A stretch of 53,755 bases of DNA, from positions 1 through 53,755 of the forward strand of contig PBKF01000054.1 in the NCBI GenBank assembly GCA_002722105.1, given 5' to 3'. Below the pieces are notes generated by a model. The model saw only the letters and a program-made list of their open reading frames with translations, was not told where the DNA came from and did not search any database. The translations under genes were made by a program, and so were the position numbers. Position 1 is the first letter of the stretch. Each line of letters starts with the position of its first letter. This DNA comes from Fidelibacterota bacterium. Its GTDB lineage: Bacteria > Marinisomatota > Marinisomatia > Marinisomatales > UBA1611. This document shows positions 19,208-28,705 of the stretch, piece after piece.

Positions 19208-20431
19208 ATGTACAAAGCTAAATATGGTTTACCAACTAAGGTAAAATTTTGCAAGAAATGTGTTATATCAAATCAAAGACCAAATTCTGCTGTAGAGGTT
19301 AAGCATAAGATAAATACTAATAAAAAAACTATTGGTTTTAATAAAGATGGAGTATGTGAGGCTTGTCTTACAGCAGAGATGAAACAATCTATCGATTGGG
19401 AAGCAAGAGAAAAAGAATTAATCAAATTATTAGATAAGCACAGAAGTAAAACTGGAGAATATGATTGTATTGTTCCTGGCAGCGGAGGGAAGGATAGTGT
19501 AATGACAGCACATTTATTAAAATACAAATATGATATGAACCCTTTGACAGTTACTTGGCCACCTATATTATATACTGATTATGGTTTATCAAACTTTAAT
19601 AATTGGATTGATATTGGGGGCTTCGATAACATATCCTATAAAAGAAATGGAAATGTGATGAAATTATTGACTAGGTTATCTATTGAAAATTTATTACATC
19701 CATTTCAAACATTTATAATCGGTCAAAAAAATATAGCTCCCAAAATAGCTGTTAAATTTGGAATACCCTTAATATTTTATGGCGAAAATCAAGCAGAATA
19801 TGGAAACCCCATTAGCGATAATCTCACATCTTTAATGGATAGTTCCTTTTTTACATATAAAAATATTAATTCTCTTCATTTTGGAGGTGTAGGTGTTAAG
19901 GAGTTAAAAGAAAAATATAATCTGACAGAGAGAGATTTACTCCCTTTTTTACCCCCAACTACTGAAGAATATCAAGACGGACCGAATATTGAATATCACT
20001 TCTTAGGATATTACGTAAAATGGATCCCTCAGGAAGCCTATTACTATGCTGTAGAACATGCTGGTTTTCAAGCTAGACCTTTTAGGACTCAAGGCACTTA
20101 TAGCAAATATGAAAGCATTGACGACAAAATAGATGATTTGCATTATTATACCTATTTTATAAAATTTGGCCTTGGTCGTACTTCCCCTAGTGCATCCCAA
20201 GAAATCCGGAATAAACACTTAACTCGTGAAGAGGGGGTAGCGTTAGTAAATCGTTATGATGGGGAGTTTCCAGATATTTATTTTAATGAAATAATGGATT
20301 TTTTAGATATGGATCCTGAATATTTTCATAGACTATGTGATGATTTTAGATCTGAGCATTTGTGGAAAAATGTTAATGGAGAATGGCGGTTAAGGCATAC
20401 GGTAGGTAAAAATGGTACTGATGATAATTAA
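19208..20431 (+). CDS. wbpG: N-acetyl sugar amidotransferase, WbpG-like
   Basis: 407 residues with two Cys pairs (C15/C18 and C50/C53, likely zinc-binding) and a PP-loop ATPase motif SGGKDS at 92-97. This arrangement is the N-acetyl sugar amidotransferase family (WbpG and PseA/LegA relatives). WbpG works with HisH2 and HisF2 to turn an acetamido group into an acetamidino group on 2,3-diamino uronic acid residues. All partner functions occur in this window. The start ATG follows the HisH-like stop directly. The exact target sugar is inferred from the WbpE/B/D set upstream. Confidence 0.88.
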   Translation: MYKAKYGLPTKVKFCKKCVISNQRPNSAVEVKHKINTNKKTIGFNKDGVCEACLTAEMKQSIDWEAREKELIKLLDKHRSKTGEYDCIVPGSGGKDSVMTAHLLKYKYDMNPLTVTWPPILYTDYGLSNFNNWIDIGGFDNISYKRNGNVMKLLTRLSIENLLHPFQTFIIGQKNIAPKIAVKFGIPLIFYGENQAEYGNPISDNLTSLMDSSFFTYKNINSLHFGGVGVKELKEKYNLTERDLLPFLPPTTEEYQDGPNIEYHFLGYYVKWIPQEAYYYAVEHAGFQARPFRTQGTYSKYESIDDKIDDLHYYTYFIKFGLGRTSPSASQEIRNKHLTREEGVALVNRYDGEFPDIYFNEIMDFLDMDPEYFHRLCDDFRSEHLWKNVNGEWRLRHTVGKNGTDDN

Positions 20432-21478
20432 ATGAAGAAAATATTTAGTAAAAAGTTTAATCCGTCTTACCTAGGAAGAAGTGCAAAATGGAAAAAAGAT
20501 ATTGCTGATGAACAAAAAAGGCTGTCCAAGTTACAAAAGCCATTTACAAAAAAAATAGATGCATGTCCCATTTGCAAAAGTAATGAAAGTACTTTTTTTT
20601 GTGAAATTTTTAGTTATTTTTATAAAGAATGCTCATACTGTGGGCATATATTTTCGGAATCTGTTCTTCCCCAGGAAAATTTAGAAAGCTACTATAGTTC
20701 TTTAGAAGACATAAAATCTGTTCAAACTGATATTTATTTAGATAAAAAAATCTTCTTAAAAAGAGTTAAACAAATTGCGGATCCAAAAGTAGATTTTGTG
20801 ATTAAATATGCCAATTTAGATAATCCAAATAATCTATGGGTGGACATTGGAGCAGGGCCGGGTGAGATTGTTTTTTCTGCAAAAAACAAAGGATTAAACT
20901 GTATTGGATATGAAATAGATGCAGAAGCAGTCATGTTTGCTAAAGATATGGGTATCAATGTAGAAAAATCAACTATAAATGAAAATTTTGATTTTAATAT
21001 ATTTAAAACAGTAGGACTGATTTCATTAATGAATGTTTTAGAACATATTGAAAACCCGAAATCTTTTCTGTTTAAAATTTCAAAAAATACAAAAGTAGGA
21101 TCCTATTTGTTGATAGAAGTTCCCAGAACTCCATCATTAAGCAGTTATATAAATAAGTTATTTCCCGATTATTCTAATAGGCATATTTATCCTCCAGATC
21201 ACCTTCACATATTTTCTGATGAATCATTAAATAATATTATTTCCGAAAGCTGCTACGTAGTTGAAACAGCTTGGTTTTTTGGCCAAGATTTTATTGATCT
21301 ATGTACTGTTTTATCAATCGATGGTGAGTTGGAGGAAGATAGCAATTTTAATAAGATATATAAATGCTCTGATGAAATACAAAATATTTTTGATAAGAAT
21401 AATTTATCTGATACAGTTTTAGTGCTGGCGAGAAAGGCTGAACAGAAAAATGCGCTTATGGATCAAGGAATTTCTTAG
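20432..21478 (+). CDS. Class I SAM-dependent methyltransferase with zinc-finger-like N-terminus
   Basis: 348 residues. The N-terminal part has two Cys pairs, C45/C48 and C67/C70, spaced like a zinc ribbon (ACPICKS, then CSYCGHIF). The SAM-binding motif VDIGAGPGEIV lies near residue 133, followed by IGYEID and the LMNVLEHIENPKSF block (motif similar to sugar C- or O-methyltransferases). The ribbon is common in methyltransferases of sugar and tailoring pathways. It starts with the base after the WbpG-like stop. Substrate unknown; it may methylate a sugar of the repeat unit. Confidence 0.8.
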   Translation: MKKIFSKKFNPSYLGRSAKWKKDIADEQKRLSKLQKPFTKKIDACPICKSNESTFFCEIFSYFYKECSYCGHIFSESVLPQENLESYYSSLEDIKSVQTDIYLDKKIFLKRVKQIADPKVDFVIKYANLDNPNNLWVDIGAGPGEIVFSAKNKGLNCIGYEIDAEAVMFAKDMGINVEKSTINENFDFNIFKTVGLISLMNVLEHIENPKSFLFKISKNTKVGSYLLIEVPRTPSLSSYINKLFPDYSNRHIYPPDHLHIFSDESLNNIISESCYVVETAWFFGQDFIDLCTVLSIDGELEEDSNFNKIYKCSDEIQNIFDKNNLSDTVLVLARKAEQKNALMDQGIS

Positions 21479-21481
21479 GTT

Positions 21482-23072
21482 GTGTTAAACAAAAAAGAAT
21501 TTTGCGATTTTTCCAAAACTGAAAAAAAAAAATATAGAGAGTATATCCCAATAATCTCTAAGAGATTAAATAAAATTCATGAATTAAATAAAAAAGATGA
21601 ATATTGGGAAAAGGTGTTGGGTTTTTCGTTTTTAATTCATATTGCTCAGTCTATTTTCGTTTATAATAAGAAAAAAGATATAGCTATAAGAAAAAAAAAA
21701 GAGAACCCATGAAATAAAAACCCCCTTAAATGAACAAGAATACAGAGAGTTCTATCTTAATTCTAATGTAGGAAAGTCCTATTTAGAGATTCAACTTGCT
21801 AATGTTCCATTAGACATAAAACTAAGTACAAGGGCAGATCAGATTAAAGGCTACAGGTTTAATAAAAAGAAAACTTTATCACAAATGTTTTACGAAATAA
21901 TCATCAGAATATTTAAAAAATTAATTAAACCTAAAATATTAATAAACCAAGCCTGGTGGAGTCTTTCATCTAGGCAGAAAATACAATTTCAATCTTTTTT
22001 TAAAATTCATTTCGAGTTTATTTCTTTTGATAATATTAAAATTAATTCCATTGATAATATGATGAGAAATACTATTAGTAGTGTGGATAATATGAATGAT
22101 GGTTTCGACAAATTTTTTTTTCAGTCTTTGAAATTTTCATTACCAGTTTCAGTATTAGAGGGTTTTAAGTTTAGACAAAACCAAGCAAAAAACTTTTTAA
22201 AAAAAAATAAAAAATTGAAATATATATTTAATGAGTCTTTGAGCGAAAATGCCAACTTGTTATCTGCAGTTGGTAATGAGCGGGGAATATTGAACTATTA
22301 TATTGAACATAACTATCTCCAGCATCAATTTTTAGGGAACAATATTTGGTATGTAAAAACAAAATTTGATTATTTTTTATCGATGGGCTGGAAGGATAGC
22401 CAAGATCCTAACCATATACCCACATCTTCTAATTATGAGTGGATAATAAAACCAGCAAAGGAAAAGACAATTGATATATTATATATCTCAGCATTAGCTC
22501 AAAAAGGCTTTCCACACTTTTCTTCAGGATATGGAGAGGGGGGTGATAGGAATGCAAAAAGTTATATAAAGATGAAAGAAGATTTTTTTCATAATCTAGA
22601 TCAAAAAATAATCGAAAGTATTTACTACAGAGATTACCCTGAACAGAAAAGAAAAACTGAGCATGCAATCAATAGAAAGTTTAACAGATATTTAAAATCA
22701 ACAGGCGTTTTTTATGATGATTCTGAACAAAACAGGTCTCAAGAATTATTATCAAAATCAAAATTTGTAATTTGTGATTACCTATCAACTCCATATAATT
22801 CAGTACTTATGTCAAATATTCCAGCAATAATATTATTTAATACAAAAACCTATTACTTATTGGATGAATATATTGATTTTTATGATGATCTTATAAATGC
22901 AAACATTATGTTTACAAATTCAGTAAAAGCTTCAAATTTTGTAAATAAAATTTTTTTTTCAATTGATAAATGGTGGAATACAGTCGAAGTGCAAAATGCA
23001 AGAAAAAAATATTTGAAAAGAAATTTTGGACCAAAAGATGCGATAAATAATTATATACTCTCATTACTTTAA
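21482..23072 (+). pseudogene. LIC12162-family transferase, split by a frameshift
   Basis: Two consecutive frames together resemble one LIC12162-family transferase (about 500-600 residues, found in LPS and surface polysaccharide loci). The first piece (GTG 21482-21712) has RLNKIHELNKKDEYW, typical of its N-terminus. The second frame is open from the poly-A run to 23072, with the block LNEQEYREFYLNSNVGKSYL just upstream of its first ATG at 21885. The break is at ten consecutive A residues (21691-21700); losing one base joins the frames. It could be a sequencing or assembly error, polymerase slippage, or real decay. The C-terminal domain (DYLSTPYNSVLMSNIPAI) looks intact. Confidence 0.75.
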
Positions 23073-23089
23073 CTGGAACTAAAACTATA

Positions 23090-24634
23090 ATTAATTCAGT
23101 AACAAATAGATTCTTTTTTAATCTTGTAAGCACTTTTCTAAGCTTTTTTGCTAGTTTATTTACCAATAGTTTATTACCTAAATCAATTGGACCTAAGGTA
23201 TATGGAGATTTTGGATATATATTTTCAATTTATGATTCAATATTTCTTTTTTTTAAGACAGGGATATCTCAAGCATATTTTAATGATAATTCGAGAAATA
23301 ATAATTCATATGATATAAATAGATGGGTTATTTTTTATTCATTTTTTGTTATTACGATAATATTGGCTTTTACATTTTATACCTTATCTTTTGATAAATC
23401 CCTTATTTGGAGTAGCTACCATTTAGATATCGTAATACCAATATTGTTATTTGTTATATCAAAAGAATTATTTTCAGCTTTTGACGATTATGGTCATGCA
23501 AAATCATTAACAATACCTATTCAGAGAATAAAATTAATTGCTATGGTTATTCAAGTGATTGGTATCTTTTATTTATATATTAATAATATCCTAAGAATTC
23601 ATACTTTTTGCTTATTATTAATTAATATTCATTTATTATTTATTATATCATCATATTTTATTTTCAGGCTAAATAAGGTCGTTTCCCAAAAGCCACCTGC
23701 TAATGAAAGAAGATCCTTTAGAAACATAACAAGTTATTTTTTTAAATTTTCACACCCACTGATTTTTTTAGCATTATTATCGAGTTTTTCAATGTTTTTT
23801 GAGAGGTGGTTATTACAAAACGTATCAGGATCGGTAGATCAAGGCTATTTTCATTTTTCATTCAGACTTTCGGGAATAATACTTTTATTTAATATGGCTA
23901 TTATCCCAATAATGCAGAAAGAACTTGTATTATTAGAGAGTAAAAATGATTATGTCTCTTTGGCTGAAAAATATCAGTCATTTTTATTAATTTTTTATTC
24001 AATTACAACTTTCTTGGTTCTATTACTTCTTTTTAATCTCCAAACAATTATTGATATTCTTCTGAATAAACACTATAACTCTGCGTATAATATTATTTTT
24101 ATAATGATTTTGAGTACTCTATTTCGTTGTATTGGCCAATTTCAAAGTATGTTATTAATTTGTCTTAATAAGACATCAATATTAAGGAATGTGGGATTTT
24201 TTAACTTAATTATTGGTTTACTATTGACTACCTTTCTTTTAAGTCATTCTGAGAGTTCTTTTTTTATTGGATTAAGCCTTGGAGCAAAAGGTCTTGCTTT
24301 AAAATATCTAGCTATGGAAATACTTCTGGTTACTATTATTTTTTATAAAATAACAAAAATCCTAGATATTAAATCAGGCTTTTTAATTAGAATTGTTATT
24401 ATAATGATCACACTTCTTATACTAATTATTTTAGCATCTTTTGTAGCCAATAAAGCTTTATCATTATTTAATTACGAATCAAATCTAGGTTATAGCATTA
24501 TTAGCTCTGTTATATTTTTTTCTAGTACTATTTCAGTTTTATTTTTTTCGCCGTCTATTTTTGGCATTTCTAAGATCGATTTGGAGGAAACTTTTTCTAA
24601 TTTGAAAATAAAATTTTTTAAAAATGAAAATTAA
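23090..24634 (+). CDS. wzx: Wzx-type oligosaccharide flippase
   Basis: A polytopic membrane protein of about 514 residues with 12 or more predicted spans. It belongs to the MOP flippase superfamily and should move lipid-linked repeats across the inner membrane. The first canonical start (TTG 23363) lies well inside. Upstream the frame stays open and encodes the typical flippase N-terminus (VTNRFFFNLVSTFLSFFASL, then KSIGPKVYGDFGYI). No ATG, GTG or TTG exists between the in-frame stop at 23048 and that segment. I place the start at ATT 23090; ATA 23087 is an alternative. The upstream transferase ends at 23072. Confidence 0.82.
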   Translation: MNSVTNRFFFNLVSTFLSFFASLFTNSLLPKSIGPKVYGDFGYIFSIYDSIFLFFKTGISQAYFNDNSRNNNSYDINRWVIFYSFFVITIILAFTFYTLSFDKSLIWSSYHLDIVIPILLFVISKELFSAFDDYGHAKSLTIPIQRIKLIAMVIQVIGIFYLYINNILRIHTFCLLLINIHLLFIISSYFIFRLNKVVSQKPPANERRSFRNITSYFFKFSHPLIFLALLSSFSMFFERWLLQNVSGSVDQGYFHFSFRLSGIILLFNMAIIPIMQKELVLLESKNDYVSLAEKYQSFLLIFYSITTFLVLLLLFNLQTIIDILLNKHYNSAYNIIFIMILSTLFRCIGQFQSMLLICLNKTSILRNVGFFNLIIGLLLTTFLLSHSESSFFIGLSLGAKGLALKYLAMEILLVTIIFYKITKILDIKSGFLIRIVIIMITLLILIILASFVANKALSLFNYESNLGYSIISSVIFFSSTISVLFFSPSIFGISKIDLEETFSNLKIKFFKNEN

Positions 24635-24656
24635 ATTAATGATTAATTGATTTTTT

Positions 24657-26162
24657 ATGAAAAGTTTAAGTTTTAACAGTTTAATTTTAACTTTAAATAT
24701 TTTTTTTTGTTTATGGGCCTTAATAATAATTTTCGATTTTAATTATGATTTGGTGGTTGTAAACCAATGGACTTTTGTACTGCTAGAGTTATTTATTTTT
24801 CAGAATATTATCTGGTTATTGATAGAAAGGAATATGAGATTACCTTCATTGCTTGTATTAAATTTGTTTACTACTGTTTTTTTTATTTTCCGCGGTTTTA
24901 CATTTTATTATTCGAAGGGTTTTTCAAATCATCTCTATTTATCAGGAGAAATAACAGTATTACAATACAATTATGCGCTGATTTATATTATATTTGCAGT
25001 TTTTTTTCTAAATCTTGGGCTTTGTTCTGCTTCCAAAAAAGAAAAATATAAAAAAAATATTTCAAATATTATTTACAATAATAATGGTTTTTCTATTTTT
25101 ATATTAATGTGTTTTTTGGGGATTATTATTCAATCCTTATTTAGAGTTTCATCAATATTTTTGAATAACAACTTACTTAGTTATTTTCTTAGGATTTTCC
25201 CGATGAAAGTAATGTTGTTTTTCTCACTTTGCTATTTATATCAAAATAAATATTTTAATTTTGAACAATATTTAAAAACCCGAAAATGGATCTATTTTTA
25301 CATATTTATGGTTATAGTAATGACAACTATAATTGGAGGTCGGAGAATAATACTTGATATTATTTTATTCTCTTTTTTTATCCATTTAATAATTATTCCG
25401 AGACAGCTTAGATTTAGTTTTAAGCATATTTTTTTAATGGTAATTGTTTTAATTCCTATTTTATCAGTGGTTTACGATTTAGCAACTTTTTTACGATGGC
25501 AGAGGAGTGATTTATTAGTAGATCAGGGTATTCAGCTTGACTATTTAGAATTACTCAGCATGTATCTAAATAGAGGTTTTTTAGAGACTGAGGGTTTTTT
25601 ATATCAATTTGATCGTGCAGGATTTATTGATTTAGCAATTGAAAGCATCGTTTACAGTAAAAGTTATGAACCAATATTAAATATAAGTTATTATTTCAAA
25701 AGTATAATCGATAGTCTTAGTCCAGGGTTTACTTTTTTTAATGTTGCGCTTTCTGGGCAGGTAAAGCAATTTATTTTTCATTATAATCATGTTGCTACTC
25801 TTTCTGAGGTAAACGAAGCACTAAAATATAATTCACAAGCTTTTACTATATTTGGGGAATTTTTTACTCTATTTGGTGGATATAAATCAATTCCAATCTA
25901 TTTTCTATTGGGTTATCTAATCCAGTGGCTTTTTCAATATATAAACAGCTTTAATAATTCATTTGATAGAATATTTTTTAAATCATATTTGTTATTTTTA
26001 TTTTTTACTTTAATTCTTTTTTCTTTCGGCATAGATTGGCTTGCAGTTGACATATTTCAGTCATTACTTGCGTATTTAATTTTGAGGCCGCTATTGAAGG
26101 ATAGATATAAACCAGACCAGGATTTAAAAGAGAATCCTTATATAGATATCCAACTTAGATAA
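24657..26162 (+). CDS. wzy: Wzy-type oligosaccharide repeat polymerase
   Basis: 501 residues, very hydrophobic, with about 11-12 membrane spans and one larger loop (about residues 275-370) carrying conserved-looking Arg residues (TTIIGGRRIILDIILF, FLRWQRSDLLVDQG). This architecture fits O-antigen or exopolysaccharide polymerases that join lipid-linked repeats in the periplasm. It follows the flippase with 22 bp between. The C-terminal region from SGQVKQFIF to LRPLLKDR recurs, decayed, at 26599-26996. Wzy proteins share little sequence, so the call rests on topology and position. Confidence 0.82.
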   Translation: MKSLSFNSLILTLNIFFCLWALIIIFDFNYDLVVVNQWTFVLLELFIFQNIIWLLIERNMRLPSLLVLNLFTTVFFIFRGFTFYYSKGFSNHLYLSGEITVLQYNYALIYIIFAVFFLNLGLCSASKKEKYKKNISNIIYNNNGFSIFILMCFLGIIIQSLFRVSSIFLNNNLLSYFLRIFPMKVMLFFSLCYLYQNKYFNFEQYLKTRKWIYFYIFMVIVMTTIIGGRRIILDIILFSFFIHLIIIPRQLRFSFKHIFLMVIVLIPILSVVYDLATFLRWQRSDLLVDQGIQLDYLELLSMYLNRGFLETEGFLYQFDRAGFIDLAIESIVYSKSYEPILNISYYFKSIIDSLSPGFTFFNVALSGQVKQFIFHYNHVATLSEVNEALKYNSQAFTIFGEFFTLFGGYKSIPIYFLLGYLIQWLFQYINSFNNSFDRIFFKSYLLFLFFTLILFSFGIDWLAVDIFQSLLAYLILRPLLKDRYKPDQDLKENPYIDIQLR

Positions 26163-26376
26163 ATTATATGGATTAGATTAATACTTAACCTTTTTTAAAT
26201 TCACTAATAATAGTAAAATTTCTCTATACAATTTTAAATCAATAATAATTTTATGACGGCTAAATATAAAATGTTTCCTACCGCAAAAATAAATCATATC
26301 TCTCTAATTTTTTAGAGATTAAAGTAATAAAAAAATCATAAAATTATTTTTTAAAACAATATTCTTATTATAATTA
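26163..26376 (+). other. AT-rich spacer with a small hairpin, no gene seen
   Basis: Between the wzy stop and the chimeric pseudogene I see no credible coding frame. A 7-bp inverted repeat TCTCTAA/TTAGAGA with a TTTT loop lies at 26301-26318, but it lacks a following T-tract and is not a convincing terminator. The stretch may be older decayed sequence from the same rearrangement that made the neighbouring pseudogene. Confidence 0.4.
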
Positions 26377-26996
26377 ATGGTTGATCAAAATATTATAAAA
26401 AAGATAACGATATCTAATATCGGTGCCTATTGCTAAAGGTTTTGTAAAAATTCATTTTTCAGCCAATCTAGTTACTTTTCTTTCAATTGTAAGTTCTATT
26501 GTTGCAGCTTATTTCTTGATTTTCAAAGATAAATTTTATTTATTTTTTGGATTTTAAATATAATTCTAGATTTTTCGGATGGCACTGTTGCCAAATTATT
26601 GGGGCAAGTAAAAAATTTTATTTTTGAATTTGATTTTGTTCCAGCTTTATCAGATATTAACATATTAAAGTATACTTCTTACGCATTTAGTATTTTTGGA
26701 GAATTGTTTACACTTTTTGGTGCCTATAAATCGATACCTGTTTATTTTTTATTAGGATTTATCATTCAATGGATAATGTAGTATACTGGAAACCTGAAAA
26801 ATTTATTTGATCGAAAATTTTTCAATCGAATATATTATACATATTTTTTAGTCCCGTATTACTTTCTTTTGGGATTGATTGGTTAGTATTGATAGTGTTC
26901 CAATTGTTGTTATCATATTTTTTATTAAGACCATTTTTGAAAAACCGAAATAGTATTAACAAAATTTTAGTAAAAAACAACTTTTCTAATATATAA
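26377..26996 (+). pseudogene. Decayed chimera: CDP-alcohol phosphotransferase N-half joined to wzy C-half
   Basis: From ATG 26377 the frames read MVDQNIIKK, then PIAKGFVKIHFSANLVTFLS and DFSDGTVAKLLG, matching residues 5-82 of the intact CDP-alcohol phosphotransferase at 28019. At about 26599-26604 the reading passes straight into GQVKNFIFEF, AFSIFGELFTLFGAYKSIP and later FGIDWLV and LLRPFLKNR, matching the C-terminus of the intact wzy at 24657. Frameshifts are needed near 26423, 26548 and 26840, and an in-frame stop lies at 26779. It is thus a fused remnant of two genes still present on either side. The remaining 26997-27105 stretch shows nothing. Confidence 0.85.
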
Positions 26997-27105
26997 ATAA
27001 TATAATTATTAAATTTAATAATGAAAATCTTTAACAGTTTTAGAATGACCTAAGGAAGCAACTTTTTTGTGTTTGTTTATAATTTGTTAAATATTTGGTA
27101 AATAA

Positions 27106-28008
27106 GTGTATCTAAAAAATAAAACAAAGCAAATCCCTTCCTTTTTTTTTGAAAAAGAATTTTTAAATAATATTTTGGAAAACAGTGATTCTTTTTTAGA
27201 AAAAAAGCCTTTCCCTCATATTATTATTGATAACTTTCTTCCTGCCGAAATTGCCCAATTACTGCACGATGAATTTCCTGGGCCTGGAGAAACAGATTGG
27301 ACATTTTGGGGACCCGGGAATGTAAAAAATAGTGGAGACTCTAATATAGAAAAAATAGGGACTTCTAATGAAGAAAACTTTGGACCTTTCACTCGACATT
27401 TTTTCAGTCAATTAAATAGTCAAAATTTTATCCAATTTATAATCAAACTAACAGGTCGAGATAATGTAGTTTGTGATCCTTTTTACCATGGTGGGGGCTT
27501 ACACTCCACTGGACCAGGTGGAAAATTAATGGTCCATACTGATGCAAATAGACACCCTATCAGGGATAAAAAACTTCATCAGGTTATTAATTTAATATTA
27601 TTTTTAAATCAAAACTGGGAAGAAGAATATGGAGGACATTTGGAGCTATGGAATAATAATGCAACAGAAGCTATAGAAAAAATTTTACCAATTTTTAATA
27701 GGTGTGTGATTTTTGAAACTAATTCATTTTCTTTTCATGGACAACCGATCCCATTGAATTGTCCTAAAGATCGTAGAAGAAATTCTCTTGCAATCTATTA
27801 CTATGAGCTTGGTAGAGAATATGATGAAGCATACAAAAAATATCAACATGTTACAAAATGGGTTGGGACCAGAAAAAAGGATAACAATTTTTTTGTTAAA
27901 GACTGGGGAAACATTTTTTTAGATGCCTACAATAATTTTAAATTTCACTCAAGAGATTTTATTCCACCTATCGTCTTAAGATATTTAAATAAATTAAGAA
28001 AATCATAA
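27106..28008 (+). CDS. 2-oxoglutarate/Fe(II)-dependent oxygenase
   Basis: 300 residues with the prolyl-4-hydroxylase-like double-stranded beta-helix. The iron ligands appear as His144-x-Asp146 (MVHTDANRH) and His211 (FSFHGQP). Arg224 or Arg225 (KDRRRNSLAIYY) would bind 2-oxoglutarate. The N-terminal KPFPHIIIDNFLP is typical for this family in surface-polysaccharide loci. It should hydroxylate or otherwise oxidise a small or sugar-linked substrate using O2. It sits just before the CDP-alcohol phosphotransferase and the phosphoramidate genes, so it may tailor that group or an acceptor sugar. GTG start. Confidence 0.82.
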   Translation: MYLKNKTKQIPSFFFEKEFLNNILENSDSFLEKKPFPHIIIDNFLPAEIAQLLHDEFPGPGETDWTFWGPGNVKNSGDSNIEKIGTSNEENFGPFTRHFFSQLNSQNFIQFIIKLTGRDNVVCDPFYHGGGLHSTGPGGKLMVHTDANRHPIRDKKLHQVINLILFLNQNWEEEYGGHLELWNNNATEAIEKILPIFNRCVIFETNSFSFHGQPIPLNCPKDRRRNSLAIYYYELGREYDEAYKKYQHVTKWVGTRKKDNNFFVKDWGNIFLDAYNNFKFHSRDFIPPIVLRYLNKLRKS

Positions 28009-28018
28009 TATTATTTTA

Positions 28019-28687
28019 ATGTTCGAAATGATGAGTGAGCATAATTTTATTAAAAAGTATACTTATAACGTTGCTATGCCCATTGCGAAAGTATTCATAA
28101 AAATAAATTTGACAGCAAATCAGGTAACATTTTTATCTTTTATCAGTTCTATTTTATCGGCTTATTTTTTGATTTATGAAAATAGCCCTTTGAACTTTTG
28201 TGTGTTTTGGCTCATTAATATAATATTAGACTTTACAGATGGGACCCTAGCAAGATTATCAGGGAAAAAAAATAATGGAGTTTTGCGTGTTGATCACCTC
28301 ACTGATGTACTAAAATACGGCATTATATGGATTGCAACGGGATTCAGATATCTAGACAATTTCATTTGGGCAGCGGTTGCAGTATGTTGTTTTTCACATC
28401 TGTATTTTATTATCCTATCACATGATTTTAACAGGTTTTTGAGCAAGGAAAACAATGCAAATCGAAAACTAGATGATGAGCAAAATAAGATTATGTCATT
28501 TATATATAATTATCCATTGCTAAGAAATATTTATCAAATTACATTAACAATAGATGGCCATTGTCTTTTTTACTTTTTAGTTTTGCCATTTGGCAAATAT
28601 TATGCAGTTGGAGTCTTGTTTTATTTTTCTTTTATCTCTATTCTAAGATCTTTGAACATAATTAGGATTTTAAGTTATAAAAACTAA
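28019..28687 (+). CDS. CDP-alcohol phosphatidyltransferase-family protein
   Basis: 222 residues, several membrane spans. The family motif is DFTDGTLAR (D71, D74, G75, A78, R79) with the later D92 and D96. At the usual Gly position, eight residues after AR, there is Val88, preceded by Gly87. Family members move a phospho-alcohol from a CDP-alcohol to a hydroxyl acceptor, releasing CMP. Next to genes predicted to make CDP-phosphoramidate, this is a chemically sensible candidate for the transferase that places the phosphoramidate; that is inference. ATG 28031 may be the true start because the decayed copy at 26377 aligns from there. Confidence 0.82.
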   Translation: MFEMMSEHNFIKKYTYNVAMPIAKVFIKINLTANQVTFLSFISSILSAYFLIYENSPLNFCVFWLINIILDFTDGTLARLSGKKNNGVLRVDHLTDVLKYGIIWIATGFRYLDNFIWAAVAVCCFSHLYFIILSHDFNRFLSKENNANRKLDDEQNKIMSFIYNYPLLRNIYQITLTIDGHCLFYFLVLPFGKYYAVGVLFYFSFISILRSLNIIRILSYKN

Positions 28688-28705
28688 CGAGCTTTGTACT
28701 TATAG

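Noticed and set aside
24767..25051. 94-residue + strand frame inside wzy
   Set aside because: It lies wholly within the polymerase gene in another frame and shows no family motif; treated as a shadow.
26301..26318. TCTCTAA/TTAGAGA hairpin after wzy
   Set aside because: Short AT-rich stem with no T-run; could not support a terminator call.
26599..26781. Short frame as an independent small gene
   Set aside because: Its residues match the C-terminal part of wzy and it belongs to the chimeric pseudogene.
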